Shown: in pieces, positions 32,818 through 40,866 of the stretch | Position numbering within the stretch: position 1 is the stretch's first letter | Layout: every line of letters starts with the position of its first letter | Source: Neisseria mucosa | Lineage (GTDB): Bacteria; Pseudomonadota; Gammaproteobacteria; Burkholderiales; Neisseriaceae | Assembly (NCBI GenBank): GCA_003028315.1 | Contig: CP028150.1 | Location: 2,480,001 to 2,544,000 of the forward strand | Direction of reading: 5' to 3' | Length of the DNA stretch: 64,000 nt | Made by a program: the position numbers and the translations under genes | The notes under the pieces: generated by a model | What the model was told of the DNA's origin: nothing | Seen by the model: only the letters and a program-made list of their open reading frames with translations | Databases searched by the model: none

Positions 32818-34257
32818 ATGTACAAACCGTCTGCCTGCCTTATCCTCTTTCTCGCCGCCCCCGTCCTTGCCGCGCCACGTTCCGACTTTTCAGACGACCG
32901 TACCGCGCAACGCCTGTGGCAGGACACCCGCCAAACCATGCAGGAGCAGGAACAAAAAGTGCGCGAATACCGCCTCGACATTCCAGCCGAAAACATCGGG
33001 CAGACAATCGAAACCGACCCCGAAGCCGACCAAGGCGAAGCCCTGTTTAACGCCGTCAACCGCAGCGACTGGCAAACCGTGCGCCCGCTGCTTGAACGTT
33101 ATACCCAGCAAACCGAATACGACCCCGACATCGCCCTCTTTGCCCGCGCCTCGCTCGCCCGCGGCGAAGGCAGGTGGAAAGATGCCAAACAAGACTACGA
33201 AACCCTGCTGCAACGCCATCCCGACTTCACGCGCGGACGGCTCGATTACGCCCGCCTGCTCTTTGAAGGTCGTCTGAACCGCGAAGCCACTTCCGAATTC
33301 ATGCGCCTTCAAAACGAAGACCTGCCCGAAGCCGTCAAAGAAAACATCGGCCATTTCCGCGACTCTCTAAACCAACGCCAAAGCTGGCAGGGCAGCCTTT
33401 CCGTCGGCGCCGTCCACAACAGCAACATCAACGAAGCCAGCGGCAAAACATGGTGTAAAACCGAAATCGACGGCGAATGTTGGGAAGAATTTTCAGGTGA
33501 CAAGCCCATTTCCGCCAACGGCATCAAATACGAAGCCGCCGCCGTCCGCCGCTGGCAGATTAAAGGACATCACGGCATCGCCGCCCGCGCGCTCGGCTAC
33601 GGCCGCTTCTACCGCGACCATAAAGACTTCAACGAACACACGCTCAACCTCAGCGCCGGTTATCAGTTTGAAAACCACCGCCACACCTTCGCCCTCGCCC
33701 CGCTTGTCGAATGGAACGGCAGCGGCGGCAAAACCCTCAACCGCGCCTACGGCGTGCGCAGCGAGTGGAACCTCGACAAAGGCAGCTGGACATGGAACAC
33801 CGAAGCTGAGTGGAAACACCTTTCCTATTCCGACAAAACCCGCCTGCTCGACGGCAGCCTCTTCTCCGTTTACAACACCCTGTCCTACTTCCCGCGCAAC
33901 GACCTCATGCTCTACGGCGGCATAGACTGGCAGCAGCGCAAAGCCAAAGAACCCGTGGACAGCTACCGCCTCATCTCCGCACGGCTGGGCGCGGCAAAAA
34001 TGTTTGAAGCCGGCTTCGACGCCTCCGCCTCCGCCACCTTCGGCATCCGCAGCCACCGCGAAGAAAACGCCGTCCTCGAACAACGCCGCCGCGACAAAGA
34101 ACAAACCTACCGCCTCAGCATAGGCGCGGACCGCTGGAAATTCGCCGGCCTCAAGCCCGTCCTCAGCTACAAACACCGCCGCGTCCACGGCAACACCGAT
34201 TGGCTGTACAGCTACAAACAAAACGAAGTCGGTCTGTCGCTGGTCAAATCGTTCTAA
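32818..34257 (+). CDS. Slam outer-membrane exporter (surface lipoprotein assembly modulator, DUF560)
   Basis: A 479-residue protein. A signal peptide (MYKPSACLILFLAAPVLA) leads to a periplasmic TPR domain (about residues 75-185, e.g. DIALFARASLARGEGRWKDAKQDYETLLQRHP), then a C-terminal beta-barrel (from about QSWQGSLSVGAVHNSNINEA) ending in Phe, the outer-membrane signature. Length matches meningococcal Slam1. Slams move cargo proteins across the outer membrane. The cargo is most likely the preceding non-lipidated protein. Uptake words are read in frame (FSDDRT, FEGRLNRE). Confidence 0.88.
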   Translation: MYKPSACLILFLAAPVLAAPRSDFSDDRTAQRLWQDTRQTMQEQEQKVREYRLDIPAENIGQTIETDPEADQGEALFNAVNRSDWQTVRPLLERYTQQTEYDPDIALFARASLARGEGRWKDAKQDYETLLQRHPDFTRGRLDYARLLFEGRLNREATSEFMRLQNEDLPEAVKENIGHFRDSLNQRQSWQGSLSVGAVHNSNINEASGKTWCKTEIDGECWEEFSGDKPISANGIKYEAAAVRRWQIKGHHGIAARALGYGRFYRDHKDFNEHTLNLSAGYQFENHRHTFALAPLVEWNGSGGKTLNRAYGVRSEWNLDKGSWTWNTEAEWKHLSYSDKTRLLDGSLFSVYNTLSYFPRNDLMLYGGIDWQQRKAKEPVDSYRLISARLGAAKMFEAGFDASASATFGIRSHREENAVLEQRRRDKEQTYRLSIGADRWKFAGLKPVLSYKHRRVHGNTDWLYSYKQNEVGLSLVKSF

Positions 34258-34274
34258 CGCGGGACGCAGAAACA

Positions 34275-34315
34275 CAAAGGTCGTCTGAAATTCAGTTTTC
34301 AGACGACCTTTTTTC
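34275..34315. terminator. Uptake-sequence hairpin between Slam and convergent YetF gene
   Basis: AAAGGTCGTCTGAAA and TTTTCAGACGACCTTTTTT form the arms around a 6-base loop, between convergent genes. The interval 34316-34393 holds nothing else recognisable. Confidence 0.75.
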
Positions 34316-34393
34316 TTTTGACTCTATTCGAGCATTGGATTAACGGTAGGTTTATTGCGAAAACCTATCCAAACACAACCTTCATTTTCACCA

Positions 34394-35023
34394 TCAAGGA
34401 TAAGGGTGTGCCACCAATTTCCCGTCGATGTATTCGCCGATATAGACTTTCGAGGCATCAAGATGGAGGCGGTCAAGTTCCTGTTGCAGCCACTCGTCGT
34501 CGCGTTTGATGATTTCTAAGATGTCATGGTCGATTTGCCCGTCGGTAATCAGGGGGTAACGCAGGCTTTCGTCGCCGTACTGAATGACGGCGAGCTGGCC
34601 GTTTTGCTCCATGACGGCGCGTTTGACGGCAGAGATTTCGTAGATGCCGGCGGCACGGAGCTTAAACATCAGGTCATGTGCGCTGATGCCGTTTTTCATA
34701 CATTCTTCGGTTTGGATTTCGCCGTTGACGATGACCCAGACGGATTTGCCGTCAATCACGGATTTGACCCAGTGGTTGTGGTTTTTGATGAATTTCAGAC
34801 TCAAGACCAACAGCGTCCACAAAATCAGCACGAGGAAAAACTGTAAAAGCCCGACGCTGTCGCTGTAAATCACGCCGCCGATGATGCCGCCGAGAACATA
34901 GTTTTGCACTTGATCCATGGCGGAGGTGGGGGCGAGGTTGCCTTTACCTAAAAGGTTGATTTGCAAAACCAAACCTAAAATGCCCATAAGGAGTTTGAGG
35001 GCAAGGAGGGAGTATGCTTCCAT
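34394..35023 (-). CDS. YetF-like (DUF421) membrane protein
   Basis: A 209-residue protein: three N-terminal membrane helices (to about residue 80), then the cytosolic YetF/DUF421 domain (KSVWVIVNGEIQTEECMKNGISAHDLMFKLR, AVMEQNGQLAVIQYG). It lies 12 bases after the DUF3290 gene on the same strand. The pair DUF3290-DUF421 is known from other bacteria, including Firmicutes, where it is poorly characterised (cell envelope or spore-related YetF). The role here is unknown. Confidence 0.8.
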   Translation of the reverse strand: MEAYSLLALKLLMGILGLVLQINLLGKGNLAPTSAMDQVQNYVLGGIIGGVIYSDSVGLLQFFLVLILWTLLVLSLKFIKNHNHWVKSVIDGKSVWVIVNGEIQTEECMKNGISAHDLMFKLRAAGIYEISAVKRAVMEQNGQLAVIQYGDESLRYPLITDGQIDHDILEIIKRDDEWLQQELDRLHLDASKVYIGEYIDGKLVAHPYP

Positions 35024-35035
35024 GAGTGTGTCCTG

Positions 35036-35485
35036 TTATTCTTTGTCGATAAGTTCGATGTTGTTGTTGACCAGATTGATGGGGGTCAGGGTGTAGGCGG
35101 AGAAGTCTTGATTGAAATGGACTTCGTAGTATTGGTTTTTGATGCCGACGATCATGCCGTTGTATAGGTGCGTGCTGTTGACGCTGATGTCGCGCTTTTC
35201 CACTTTTTGGTTTTCAATCAGGGTATTGAGAAAACCGACCATGCGCGAGTTGTCCGCGGCGAAGTTTTGGCGTTCGCTGTATGAGAGGTATTGGATGCCG
35301 CTGATGAGGATGAGCAGCAGCAGGGCAATAATGCTCAGGTCGCGGTATTTGGTGTCCATGCGGTGGCGCAGGTATTGCGATACGGCGAGCAGCAGGACGA
35401 CGAGCGCGGCGAAAATGAGGACGTATTTCAAGTAGTCGTTGAAATACATATGGTTTTCAAGATAAAAGTGTGTGAAGAATTTCAT
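35036..35485 (-). CDS. DUF3290-family membrane protein
   Basis: A 149-residue protein with two helices (about residues 20-38 and 52-67) and a C-terminal soluble beta domain (STHLYNGMIVGIKNQYYEVHFNQDFSAYTLTPINLVN). It is the usual upstream partner of a YetF/DUF421 protein and is separated from it by 12 bases, so the two are one transcription unit and probably one membrane complex. Function unknown. Confidence 0.75.
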   Translation of the reverse strand: MKFFTHFYLENHMYFNDYLKYVLIFAALVVLLLAVSQYLRHRMDTKYRDLSIIALLLLILISGIQYLSYSERQNFAADNSRMVGFLNTLIENQKVEKRDISVNSTHLYNGMIVGIKNQYYEVHFNQDFSAYTLTPINLVNNNIELIDKE

Positions 35486-35513
35486 GATTTCAAATGATTT
35501 GAGGAAATAGTGG

Positions 35514-35548
35514 GGTCGTCTGAAAACGGATTTTCAGACGACCTATTA
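35514..35548 (-). terminator. Uptake-sequence hairpin between two small-membrane-protein units
   Basis: GGTCGTCTGAAAA and TTTTCAGACGACCT pair around CGGA. It separates the upstream 35581-36004 gene pair from the DUF3290-YetF pair on the same strand. Confidence 0.6.
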
Positions 35549-35580
35549 TGGTTTGGATGCAGGTTTTATCCGGAGCCGCA

Positions 35581-35829
35581 TCAGTTGATAAACCCGTCGT
35601 CTTTCATTTTCTTTTCGGAAAAATACTGACTGCACACCAGCAAGGCAGCGAGGATGATGACAAACAACCCCGCCATGGTCAGGGTAATTTTGAAGAATAA
35701 TTCTGCCTCGATAAAAGAAAACCAAAGTTGCAGAATCAGCAGCAACACCCAGCCGACAAACAGCCCGAGACAGGCATAAACGCCGAGTTTAAACACGTTC
35801 CCGCTCCAAAATGACGACGTAGGCTTCAC
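35581..35829 (-). CDS. Small two-helix membrane protein of unknown function
   Basis: An 82-residue protein with two hydrophobic helices (LGVYACLGLFVGWVLLLILQLW and ITLTMAGLFVIILAALLVCS) and a short charged tail SEKKMKDDGFIN. I do not recognise the family. Its first 41 bases overlap the end of the DUF4177-like gene in another frame, so translation is probably coupled. Confidence 0.6.
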   Translation of the reverse strand: MKPTSSFWSGNVFKLGVYACLGLFVGWVLLLILQLWFSFIEAELFFKITLTMAGLFVIILAALLVCSQYFSEKKMKDDGFIN

Positions 35830-36004
35830 GTCTGAAAAATAAGAGCATACGGCGTTGATCTTTTTCCATGGTTACGACACGCCAACCTTCGGGAGTTTGG
35901 CTGTTGAGGAACGCGCTGAATTTGACGGGATTGACTTTGGCTGCGCCGAAAAACAGGCTGGACAGCAGGTTTTCTTGATAAATGACGACTTTGTATTCTT
36001 TCAT
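35789..36004 (-). CDS. DUF4177-like small protein
   Basis: A 71-residue protein beginning MKEYKVVIYQENLLSSLFFG and ending in RREAYVVILERERV; the central LNSQTPEGWRVVTMEKD pattern (large, Gly-Trp, hydrophobic) is the DUF4177 signature. An in-frame ATG lies 60 bases upstream, but AAGGA 8 bases before 36004 supports this start. The function of the domain is unknown. It overlaps the following membrane-protein gene by 41 bases. Confidence 0.65.
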   Translation of the reverse strand: MKEYKVVIYQENLLSSLFFGAAKVNPVKFSAFLNSQTPEGWRVVTMEKDQRRMLLFFRREAYVVILERERV

Positions 36005-36075
36005 GGGATTCCTTTTACAAGGGATCATCTTTTCAGACGACCCCTTAAGTTGCCAATGATGCAAAACTGCAAACC

Positions 36076-37419
36076 TTATTTCTTATTACCCAACTGCGGC
36101 AATACCGAACCTTCGCCCAGCGACAGCAAACCGCTTTGCGAGTAGATACCCAGTTTGGCGCGGGTGTCGGTGATGTCGAGGTTGCGCATGGTGAGCTGGC
36201 CGATGCGGTCAAGCGGGGTGAACGCGGCGTCTTCGACTTTTTCCATGCTCAGGCGTTCCGGTTGGTAGGTCAGGTTGGGCGATTCGGTGTTCAGAATCGA
36301 GTAGTCGTTGCCGCGGCGCAATTCGAGGGTGACTTCGCCGGTGATGGCTTTGGCGACCCAGCGTTGGGCGGTTTCGCGCAACATGAGGGCTTGGCTGTCG
36401 AACCAGCGGCCTTGGTAGAGCAATCGGCCAAGGCGCAGGCCGTTGATGCGGTATTGTTCGATGGTGTCTTCGTTGTGAATGCCGGTTACTAAACGCTCGT
36501 AGGCGATGTGGAACAATGCCATGCCTGGGGCTTCGTAGATGCCGCGCGATTTGGCTTCGATGATGCGGTTTTCGATTTGGTCGCTCATGCCCAAGCCGTG
36601 GCGGCCGCCGATGCGGTTGGCTTCGAGGAAGAGTTCGACGGGGTCGGCGTATTCTTTGCCGTTCAGTGCAACGGGCACGCCTTCTTCAAAGCGTACGCTG
36701 ACTTCTTCGGGTTTGACTTCGACGTTTTCGTCCCAGAAGGCAACGCCCATGATGGGTTTGACGATTTTGATGCCGCTGTTGAGGAATTCCAAGTCTTTGG
36801 CTTCATGCGTCGCGCCGAGCATATTGGAGTCGGTGGAGTAGGCTTTTTCAACCGACATTTTGTAGTTGAAACCGTTGGCAATCAGAAATTCGCTCATTTC
36901 GTGGCGGCCGCCGAGTTCGTCGATAAATTGTTGGTCGAGCCAAGGTTTGTAGATTTTCAGCGCGGGATTGGTCAAGAGGCCGTAGCGGTAGAAACGCTCG
37001 ATGTCGTTACCTTTGTAGGTGCTGCCGTCGCCCCAAATATTGACGTCGTCTTCCTTCATGGCGGAAACGAGCATGGTGCCGGTAACGGCGCGGCCCAGAG
37101 GCGTGGTGTTGAAATAGGCGATGCCGCCGGTGGAAACGTGGAACGCGCCGCATTGGATGGCGGCGATGCCTTCGTGTGCCAACTGCGCGCGGCAGTCAAT
37201 TAAGCGGGCGTTTTCCGCACCGTATTCCATCGCTTTTTTGGGAATGGCGTTGTAGTCGTCTTCGTCGGGCTGCCCGAGGTTGGCAGTGTAGGCATAAGGC
37301 AGCGCGCCTTTGAGTTTCATCCACAACAGCGCGGCAGAGGTATCAAGGCCGCCGGAGAAGGCGATGCCGACTTTTTGACCGACGGGGAGGTGTTGCAGGA
37401 TAGTATTGTTTTGGCTCAT
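36076..37419 (-). CDS. argG: Argininosuccinate synthase
   Basis: A 447-residue enzyme that joins citrulline and aspartate with ATP in arginine synthesis. The PP-loop is AFSGGLDTSAALLWM near the start, followed by YTANLGQPDEDDYNAIP and the citrulline/aspartate-binding GGRHEMSEF and GATHEAKDLEF segments. Length is that of the long (E. coli-type, 447 aa) subgroup. It stands alone on its strand with a sigma-70 promoter about 160 bases upstream and a hairpin in its leader. Confidence 0.97.
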   Translation of the reverse strand: MSQNNTILQHLPVGQKVGIAFSGGLDTSAALLWMKLKGALPYAYTANLGQPDEDDYNAIPKKAMEYGAENARLIDCRAQLAHEGIAAIQCGAFHVSTGGIAYFNTTPLGRAVTGTMLVSAMKEDDVNIWGDGSTYKGNDIERFYRYGLLTNPALKIYKPWLDQQFIDELGGRHEMSEFLIANGFNYKMSVEKAYSTDSNMLGATHEAKDLEFLNSGIKIVKPIMGVAFWDENVEVKPEEVSVRFEEGVPVALNGKEYADPVELFLEANRIGGRHGLGMSDQIENRIIEAKSRGIYEAPGMALFHIAYERLVTGIHNEDTIEQYRINGLRLGRLLYQGRWFDSQALMLRETAQRWVAKAITGEVTLELRRGNDYSILNTESPNLTYQPERLSMEKVEDAAFTPLDRIGQLTMRNLDITDTRAKLGIYSQSGLLSLGEGSVLPQLGNKK

Positions 37420-37473
37420 GACAATTCTTCGGACTTAAAAGGGGTTATTAAAAATACCTTAACGGTTGAAACC

Positions 37474-37489
37474 CCGCCCTTCAGGGCGG
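37474..37489 (-). promoter_or_regulatory. Hairpin in the argG leader
   Basis: CCGCCCT and AGGGCGG are perfect arms about 55 bases before the argG ATG, within the predicted leader RNA. On the minus strand it is followed by GGGGTTTCAACC but no U-run, so a terminator role is uncertain. The palindrome resembles subterminal hairpins of IS200/IS605 elements and could be a relic of one. Confidence 0.4.
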
Positions 37490-37582
37490 TAGAATCAGAG
37501 ACTGTTTGGGAGAAATGCAACCTCTTCCAAATCAGGGCGATACATAGGGCTGCGCTTTGTGTGTAGTCCTGTGTGTTGAAAC

Positions 37583-37611
37583 ATTATCTTATAAATAGAA
37601 CACATTGTCAG
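37583..37611 (-). promoter_or_regulatory. Sigma-70 promoter of argG
   Basis: On the minus strand CTGACA (37611-37606), a 17-base spacer and GATAAT (37588-37583) put the start point near 37576, giving a leader of about 157 bases. Confidence 0.5.
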
Positions 37612-37617
37612 CCGTCA

Positions 37618-37674
37618 AGGTCGTCTGAAAATGAGCCTTGCCCGTTTCGTTGAAAATCTTTTCAGACGACCTTG
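37618..37674. terminator. Spaced uptake-sequence inverted pair
   Basis: AAGGTCGTCTGAAAA and TTTTCAGACGACCTT enclose about 27 bases, upstream of the argG promoter and before the repeat block. It could end antisense or upstream transcripts. Confidence 0.45.
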
Positions 37675-37689
37675 ACACCACCCGCAACC

Positions 37690-37810
37690 CGACTCCCTCC
37701 CCTGCGGGGGAGGGTTGGGGAGAGGGCACAGACAGCAGCCCTTAAGCAAACGCTGCCTGAAAAACGCAAGCTCAGCCCTCTCCCTAACCCTCTCCCACGG
37801 GAGAGGGAAT
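37690..37810. repeat. CCCTCTCCC-family inverted repeat
   Basis: Left arm CTCCCTCCCCTGCGGGGGAG plus GGTTGGGGAGAGGG, right arm CCCTCTCCCTAACCCTCTCC plus CACGGGAGAGGG, inverted around about 45 bp. Same family as at 24598-24774. It ends about 50 bases before the CinA-like gene. Confidence 0.55.
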
Positions 37811-37862
37811 AAATTACAGCGCCATCAACATTTTCAGACGGCATCGGTAAAGAAACCTATCC

Positions 37863-38663
37863 ATGAACGCTTTCAACCTCATCATCATCGGCGACGAAAT
37901 CCTGCACGGCAGCCGCCAAGACAAGCATTTCGCCTTTTTCAAATCCCTGCTGGAATCGCGCGGGCTGAAGCTCAATCAGGTGCAATACCTGCCCGACGAA
38001 CCCGATTTGCTGGTCAAACAACTGCGCCGCAGCTTTTCAGACGACCTGCCGACCTTCGTTACCGGCGGCATCGGTTCCACGCCCGACGACCACACCCGTC
38101 AAGCGGCCGCCGCCGCTTTGGATTTGCCCGTCGTCCGCCATCCCGAAGCCGCCAAGTTCATCGAAGCCGTTACCCTTAAACGCGGCGAGCCGCTCGACGC
38201 CCCCGAACACGCCCAACGCCTGAAAATGGCGGATTTTCCCGCAGGCGCAGAGCTTGTGCCCAACCCGTTCAACAACATCGCCGGATTTTCCATCCGCGAA
38301 CATTATTTCTTCCCCGGCTTCCCCGTGATGGCGCACCCGATGGCGGAATGGGTTTTGGATACTTATTACGCCGACCGTTTTAACCAAACCGAACGCGGCA
38401 GCCGCAGCGTGTATGTATTCGGACAACCCGAATCGCGCGTCGCCCCGATTATGGAATACGTCGAACGCACCTACCCGGGCGTGCGCTCTTACAGCCTGCC
38501 CAGCATCGGCTGGCAGAATGCGGACGGAACGGCGGTCAAACCGCATATCGAATTCGGCATCAAGGCGGAAGGCGAAGCGTGCCGCGATTTGGATAAAGCA
38601 TGGGACGAAGTATTGCAGCGTTTGAAGGATTTGGGCGCAGAGTTGAAAGATACGCCTGATTGA
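37863..38663 (+). CDS. MoaB/CinA-like molybdopterin-binding domain protein
   Basis: A 266-residue cytosolic protein. Residues 1-170 form the MoCF_biosynth/CinA N-terminal fold: IIIGDEILHGSRQDKH, VTGGIGSTPDDHTRQAAAAAL and the loop NPFNNIAGFSI...FFPGFPVMAHPM. The C-terminal COG1058-type extension lacks the CinA deamidase. Such proteins are annotated as competence/damage-inducible; their reaction is uncertain (NMN or nucleotide-sugar pyrophosphatase in some). An in-frame uptake word encodes SFSDDLP. The IS-split hairpin follows 19 bases after the stop. Confidence 0.8.
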   Translation: MNAFNLIIIGDEILHGSRQDKHFAFFKSLLESRGLKLNQVQYLPDEPDLLVKQLRRSFSDDLPTFVTGGIGSTPDDHTRQAAAAALDLPVVRHPEAAKFIEAVTLKRGEPLDAPEHAQRLKMADFPAGAELVPNPFNNIAGFSIREHYFFPGFPVMAHPMAEWVLDTYYADRFNQTERGSRSVYVFGQPESRVAPIMEYVERTYPGVRSYSLPSIGWQNADGTAVKPHIEFGIKAEGEACRDLDKAWDEVLQRLKDLGAELKDTPD

Positions 38664-38737
38664 AGCGCAGGATGAAATAAAAAGGTCGTCTGAAAACTGA
38701 ACTGGCCCCCAAATCTTGGACACTCATAAAAGCCTAT

Positions 38738-39634
38738 TCAGGCGCTCTGTGCAAGCTGGGTTCTGTATGCGACAGGACTCAGCTTTTTCAATTTCAGACT
38801 GCAACGCTCCCGGTTGTAGTAATCCATATAATCATCTATCTGTTTCATCAATTCTTCCACCGTCAATTCTCCTGCGTTATAGAAACACTCCGTCTTCAAC
38901 ACCGCAAAGAAGCTTTCCATCGGCGCATTGTCCCAACAGTTCGCCTTTCGCGACATGCTTTGAACCATGGAATGCTCCGCAAGCAATTCCCTATACCCCG
39001 CCGTACGGTACAGCACACCTTGGTCCGAATGAAGCATCGTTCCTTTAGCAGTCAGACGGGGGGCAGCTTTTTCGAGCATTTCCTTCACCATTTCGCTGTC
39101 GGCTCTGCGGCTCATGGCGTAGGCGACGATCTCGCGGTTGAACAAGTCCAAGATTGGCGAGAGGTACAGTTTGCCGTCTTTCCCTTTGAGTTCGGTAACG
39201 TCGGTCAGCCATTTTTCGTTGGGCTTTTCGGATTTGAATAGGCGTTTGAGGAGGTGTTCCGATATCTCGCCCATGGCGGGATGGCGGTAGGCTTTTTTCG
39301 CCCGTATGAGGGCTTTCAGTTCCAACTGCTTCATCAACCGCGCCGCTTTTTTGTGGTTCCAACCCAATGCTGCGGCAATGCGCCTTTGCCCGTAGCGTCC
39401 TTTATGCCGCCGGTAGGTTTCGACAAGGAGGGCTTTGTCGGCTGCGTCGGGGTCGGGTCGGTCTTGGTGATGGTAGTAAAAGCTGCTTTTGGGCAGGTTT
39501 GCGATGTGCAGCAGGTATTTGAGCGGGTGTTGCGCCCTCAGTGTTTGGACGGTTTGGCTTTGTCCTTTTCGGTCTGTTTTTGGCTGAGGGCTTTTAACTC
39601 CTTTAGGTAGGCGACCTCTGCGCGCATATAGCAC
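38738..39634 (-). CDS. IS3-family transposase OrfB, second copy
   Basis: 298 residues, nearly identical to the frame at 2970-3866 with a scattering of substitutions, mostly between residues 95 and 215 (e.g. SENLLKRRFKARK becomes SEHLLKRLFKSEK). The DDE residues are retained. Because its orfA is split by the nested element, no OrfAB fusion can be made from this copy, though it might be mobilised by copy 1. Confidence 0.88.
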   Translation of the reverse strand: MLYARRGRLPKGVKSPQPKTDRKGQSQTVQTLRAQHPLKYLLHIANLPKSSFYYHHQDRPDPDAADKALLVETYRRHKGRYGQRRIAAALGWNHKKAARLMKQLELKALIRAKKAYRHPAMGEISEHLLKRLFKSEKPNEKWLTDVTELKGKDGKLYLSPILDLFNREIVAYAMSRRADSEMVKEMLEKAAPRLTAKGTMLHSDQGVLYRTAGYRELLAEHSMVQSMSRKANCWDNAPMESFFAVLKTECFYNAGELTVEELMKQIDDYMDYYNRERCSLKLKKLSPVAYRTQLAQSA

Positions 39635-39875
39635 AACTCTTCAATAAGCTCTGCCTGTGTTTTTTCTTGATCGGGTTTATCTGCGATGAAGGGGTTTTTG
39701 CGGTGTTGGGGCATGGTTTTGGATTGGGGATGTTCGAGTGCGCCGATACCGCCTTCTTGATAGGCGGTTATCCAACGTCTCAGGTGGGTTCGTGAGATGC
39801 CGTAGTGATCAGCGGTACGCTGCTGGCTGCGTATATGCAGGTAGTGGAGTACGGCTTGGTATTTGAAGTGTAATG

Positions 39876-40753
39876 TGTAGAAAATTGTCGCGTTGTTTAC
39901 ACAACAGGTTGAGAAAAATAAGCCTGCAAGACCTCAAACGGCGTATCGCCGTTCAAACTGCGGTGCGGCTTCACAGTGTTATAAAAATTAACAAAGCGGC
40001 ACAACTCCTTTTGCCGATGTTCCGGACTCTCAAACGACTGTTTCTCATGCCACATCTCCATCAGGGTACGGATAACCCGCTCCGCCTTACCGTTGGTCTG
40101 CGGACGGGCAACCCGGGTAAACTTTTGACCAATCCCGTTCTCGTAACAGGCTACACCGAAAGCATGGTTGGCCGAGCCTTTGTATTCCGTACCGTTGTCG
40201 GAGTAAACGCACTCAATCAGGTATGGGCAGGGATCAATCAGCTGTTCGGTCAGAAACTTGGCGGCGCTGTCTGCGGTTTTGTCCGGCAAAATGGCGGCGT
40301 ATAGCTCCCTTGAGAAATCGTCGATGGCGACAAACAGGTAATCCCGCTTATCGGTGGCTTTCTGCCCTTTGAGCAGCGGCAGCCGTTTGGTGTCGAGATG
40401 CACCAGCTCTCCGGGGTAGGATTTATTGTAGCGTTTGGCCTGCTTTTTGAGTTTTTCCTGAATGCTGCGTTCTACCTTGGCCAGGCGTTTCATTCCGTAC
40501 TTTGCCTGTTTGAAACGGTTGTTGGTACTGGTTTGCGGTTTGAGCAGCTTGGCCCTTGCGGCTTTAAGGGCGCGGTAAATGGTGACGCGGCTGACTTGGT
40601 AGCGGCGTGCCAGGGAGGTGACGCTTTCCTTCCCCTGCGTGTAGGCCAGCCAAATGGCTTGTCGGTGGTGCGGGGTGAGGCGGGTGTTTTTGTGCATGTT
40701 CATGTTTCAGTATTCTCCTGGAAATACTGTAAACAACGCTACTGATTTCTACA
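39876..40753 (-). mobile_element. IS481-family insertion sequence nested in IS3 orfA
   Basis: An 878-bp element with termini TGTAGAAA and TTTCTACA, longer imperfect similarity inside them (GTTGTTTAC versus GTAAACAAC), and the 7-bp direct repeat TGTAATG at 39869-39875 and 40754-40760. One transposase gene fills it. Perfect duplication and intact ends suggest a recent insertion. Confidence 0.88.
39897..40703 (-). CDS. IS481-family transposase
   Basis: 268 residues. The N-terminal HTH reads HHRQAIWLAYTQGKESVTSLARRYQVSRVTIYRALKAA; the rve core shows the DDE triad: D in ELVHLDTKRLP, D in VYSDNGTEYKG and E in TNGKAERVIRTL. The C-terminal YNTVKPHRSLNGDTPFEVL is the usual IS481 ending. No frameshift is needed, unlike IS3. 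The ATG at 40703 is the family-like start; a second ATG two codons on is possible. Confidence 0.9.
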   Translation of the reverse strand: MNMHKNTRLTPHHRQAIWLAYTQGKESVTSLARRYQVSRVTIYRALKAARAKLLKPQTSTNNRFKQAKYGMKRLAKVERSIQEKLKKQAKRYNKSYPGELVHLDTKRLPLLKGQKATDKRDYLFVAIDDFSRELYAAILPDKTADSAAKFLTEQLIDPCPYLIECVYSDNGTEYKGSANHAFGVACYENGIGQKFTRVARPQTNGKAERVIRTLMEMWHEKQSFESPEHRQKELCRFVNFYNTVKPHRSLNGDTPFEVLQAYFSQPVV

Positions 40754-40866
40754 TGTAATGTATATTTGCTCATAAAAAAACTGCACCTTGTGAGTTGGAG
40801 GGGATGTCCAACTTTTGGGGTGCAGTTCAAACCTGTATTGGTTTTCAGACGACCTTTTTGAGTCTG

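Larger units (their letters stand above)
39538..40773 (-). pseudogene. IS3-family orfA split by an IS481-family element
   Basis: The start codon and first 5-6 codons (MSKYTL) are at about 40755-40773; the remainder resumes at 39868 and runs to 39538. The break is the 878-bp element at 39876-40753 with its target duplication. The gene is otherwise as in copy 1. Confidence 0.85.
38698..40829 (-). mobile_element. IS3-family (IS150-group) insertion sequence, second copy, interrupted
   Basis: Same terminal sequences as the copy at 2930-4176, flanked by AAC at 38695-38697 and 40830-40832. Total length is 2132 bp; subtracting the nested 878-bp element and its 7-bp duplication leaves 1247 bp, equal to copy 1. 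It too sits inside an uptake-sequence hairpin (left arm 38682-38697, right arm 40841-40857), between convergent CinA-like and GT2 genes. Confidence 0.9.

Noticed and set aside
39045..39362. Extra open frame (105 codons) in IS3 copy 2
   Set aside because: Lies within orfB in another frame; shadow of the transposase.
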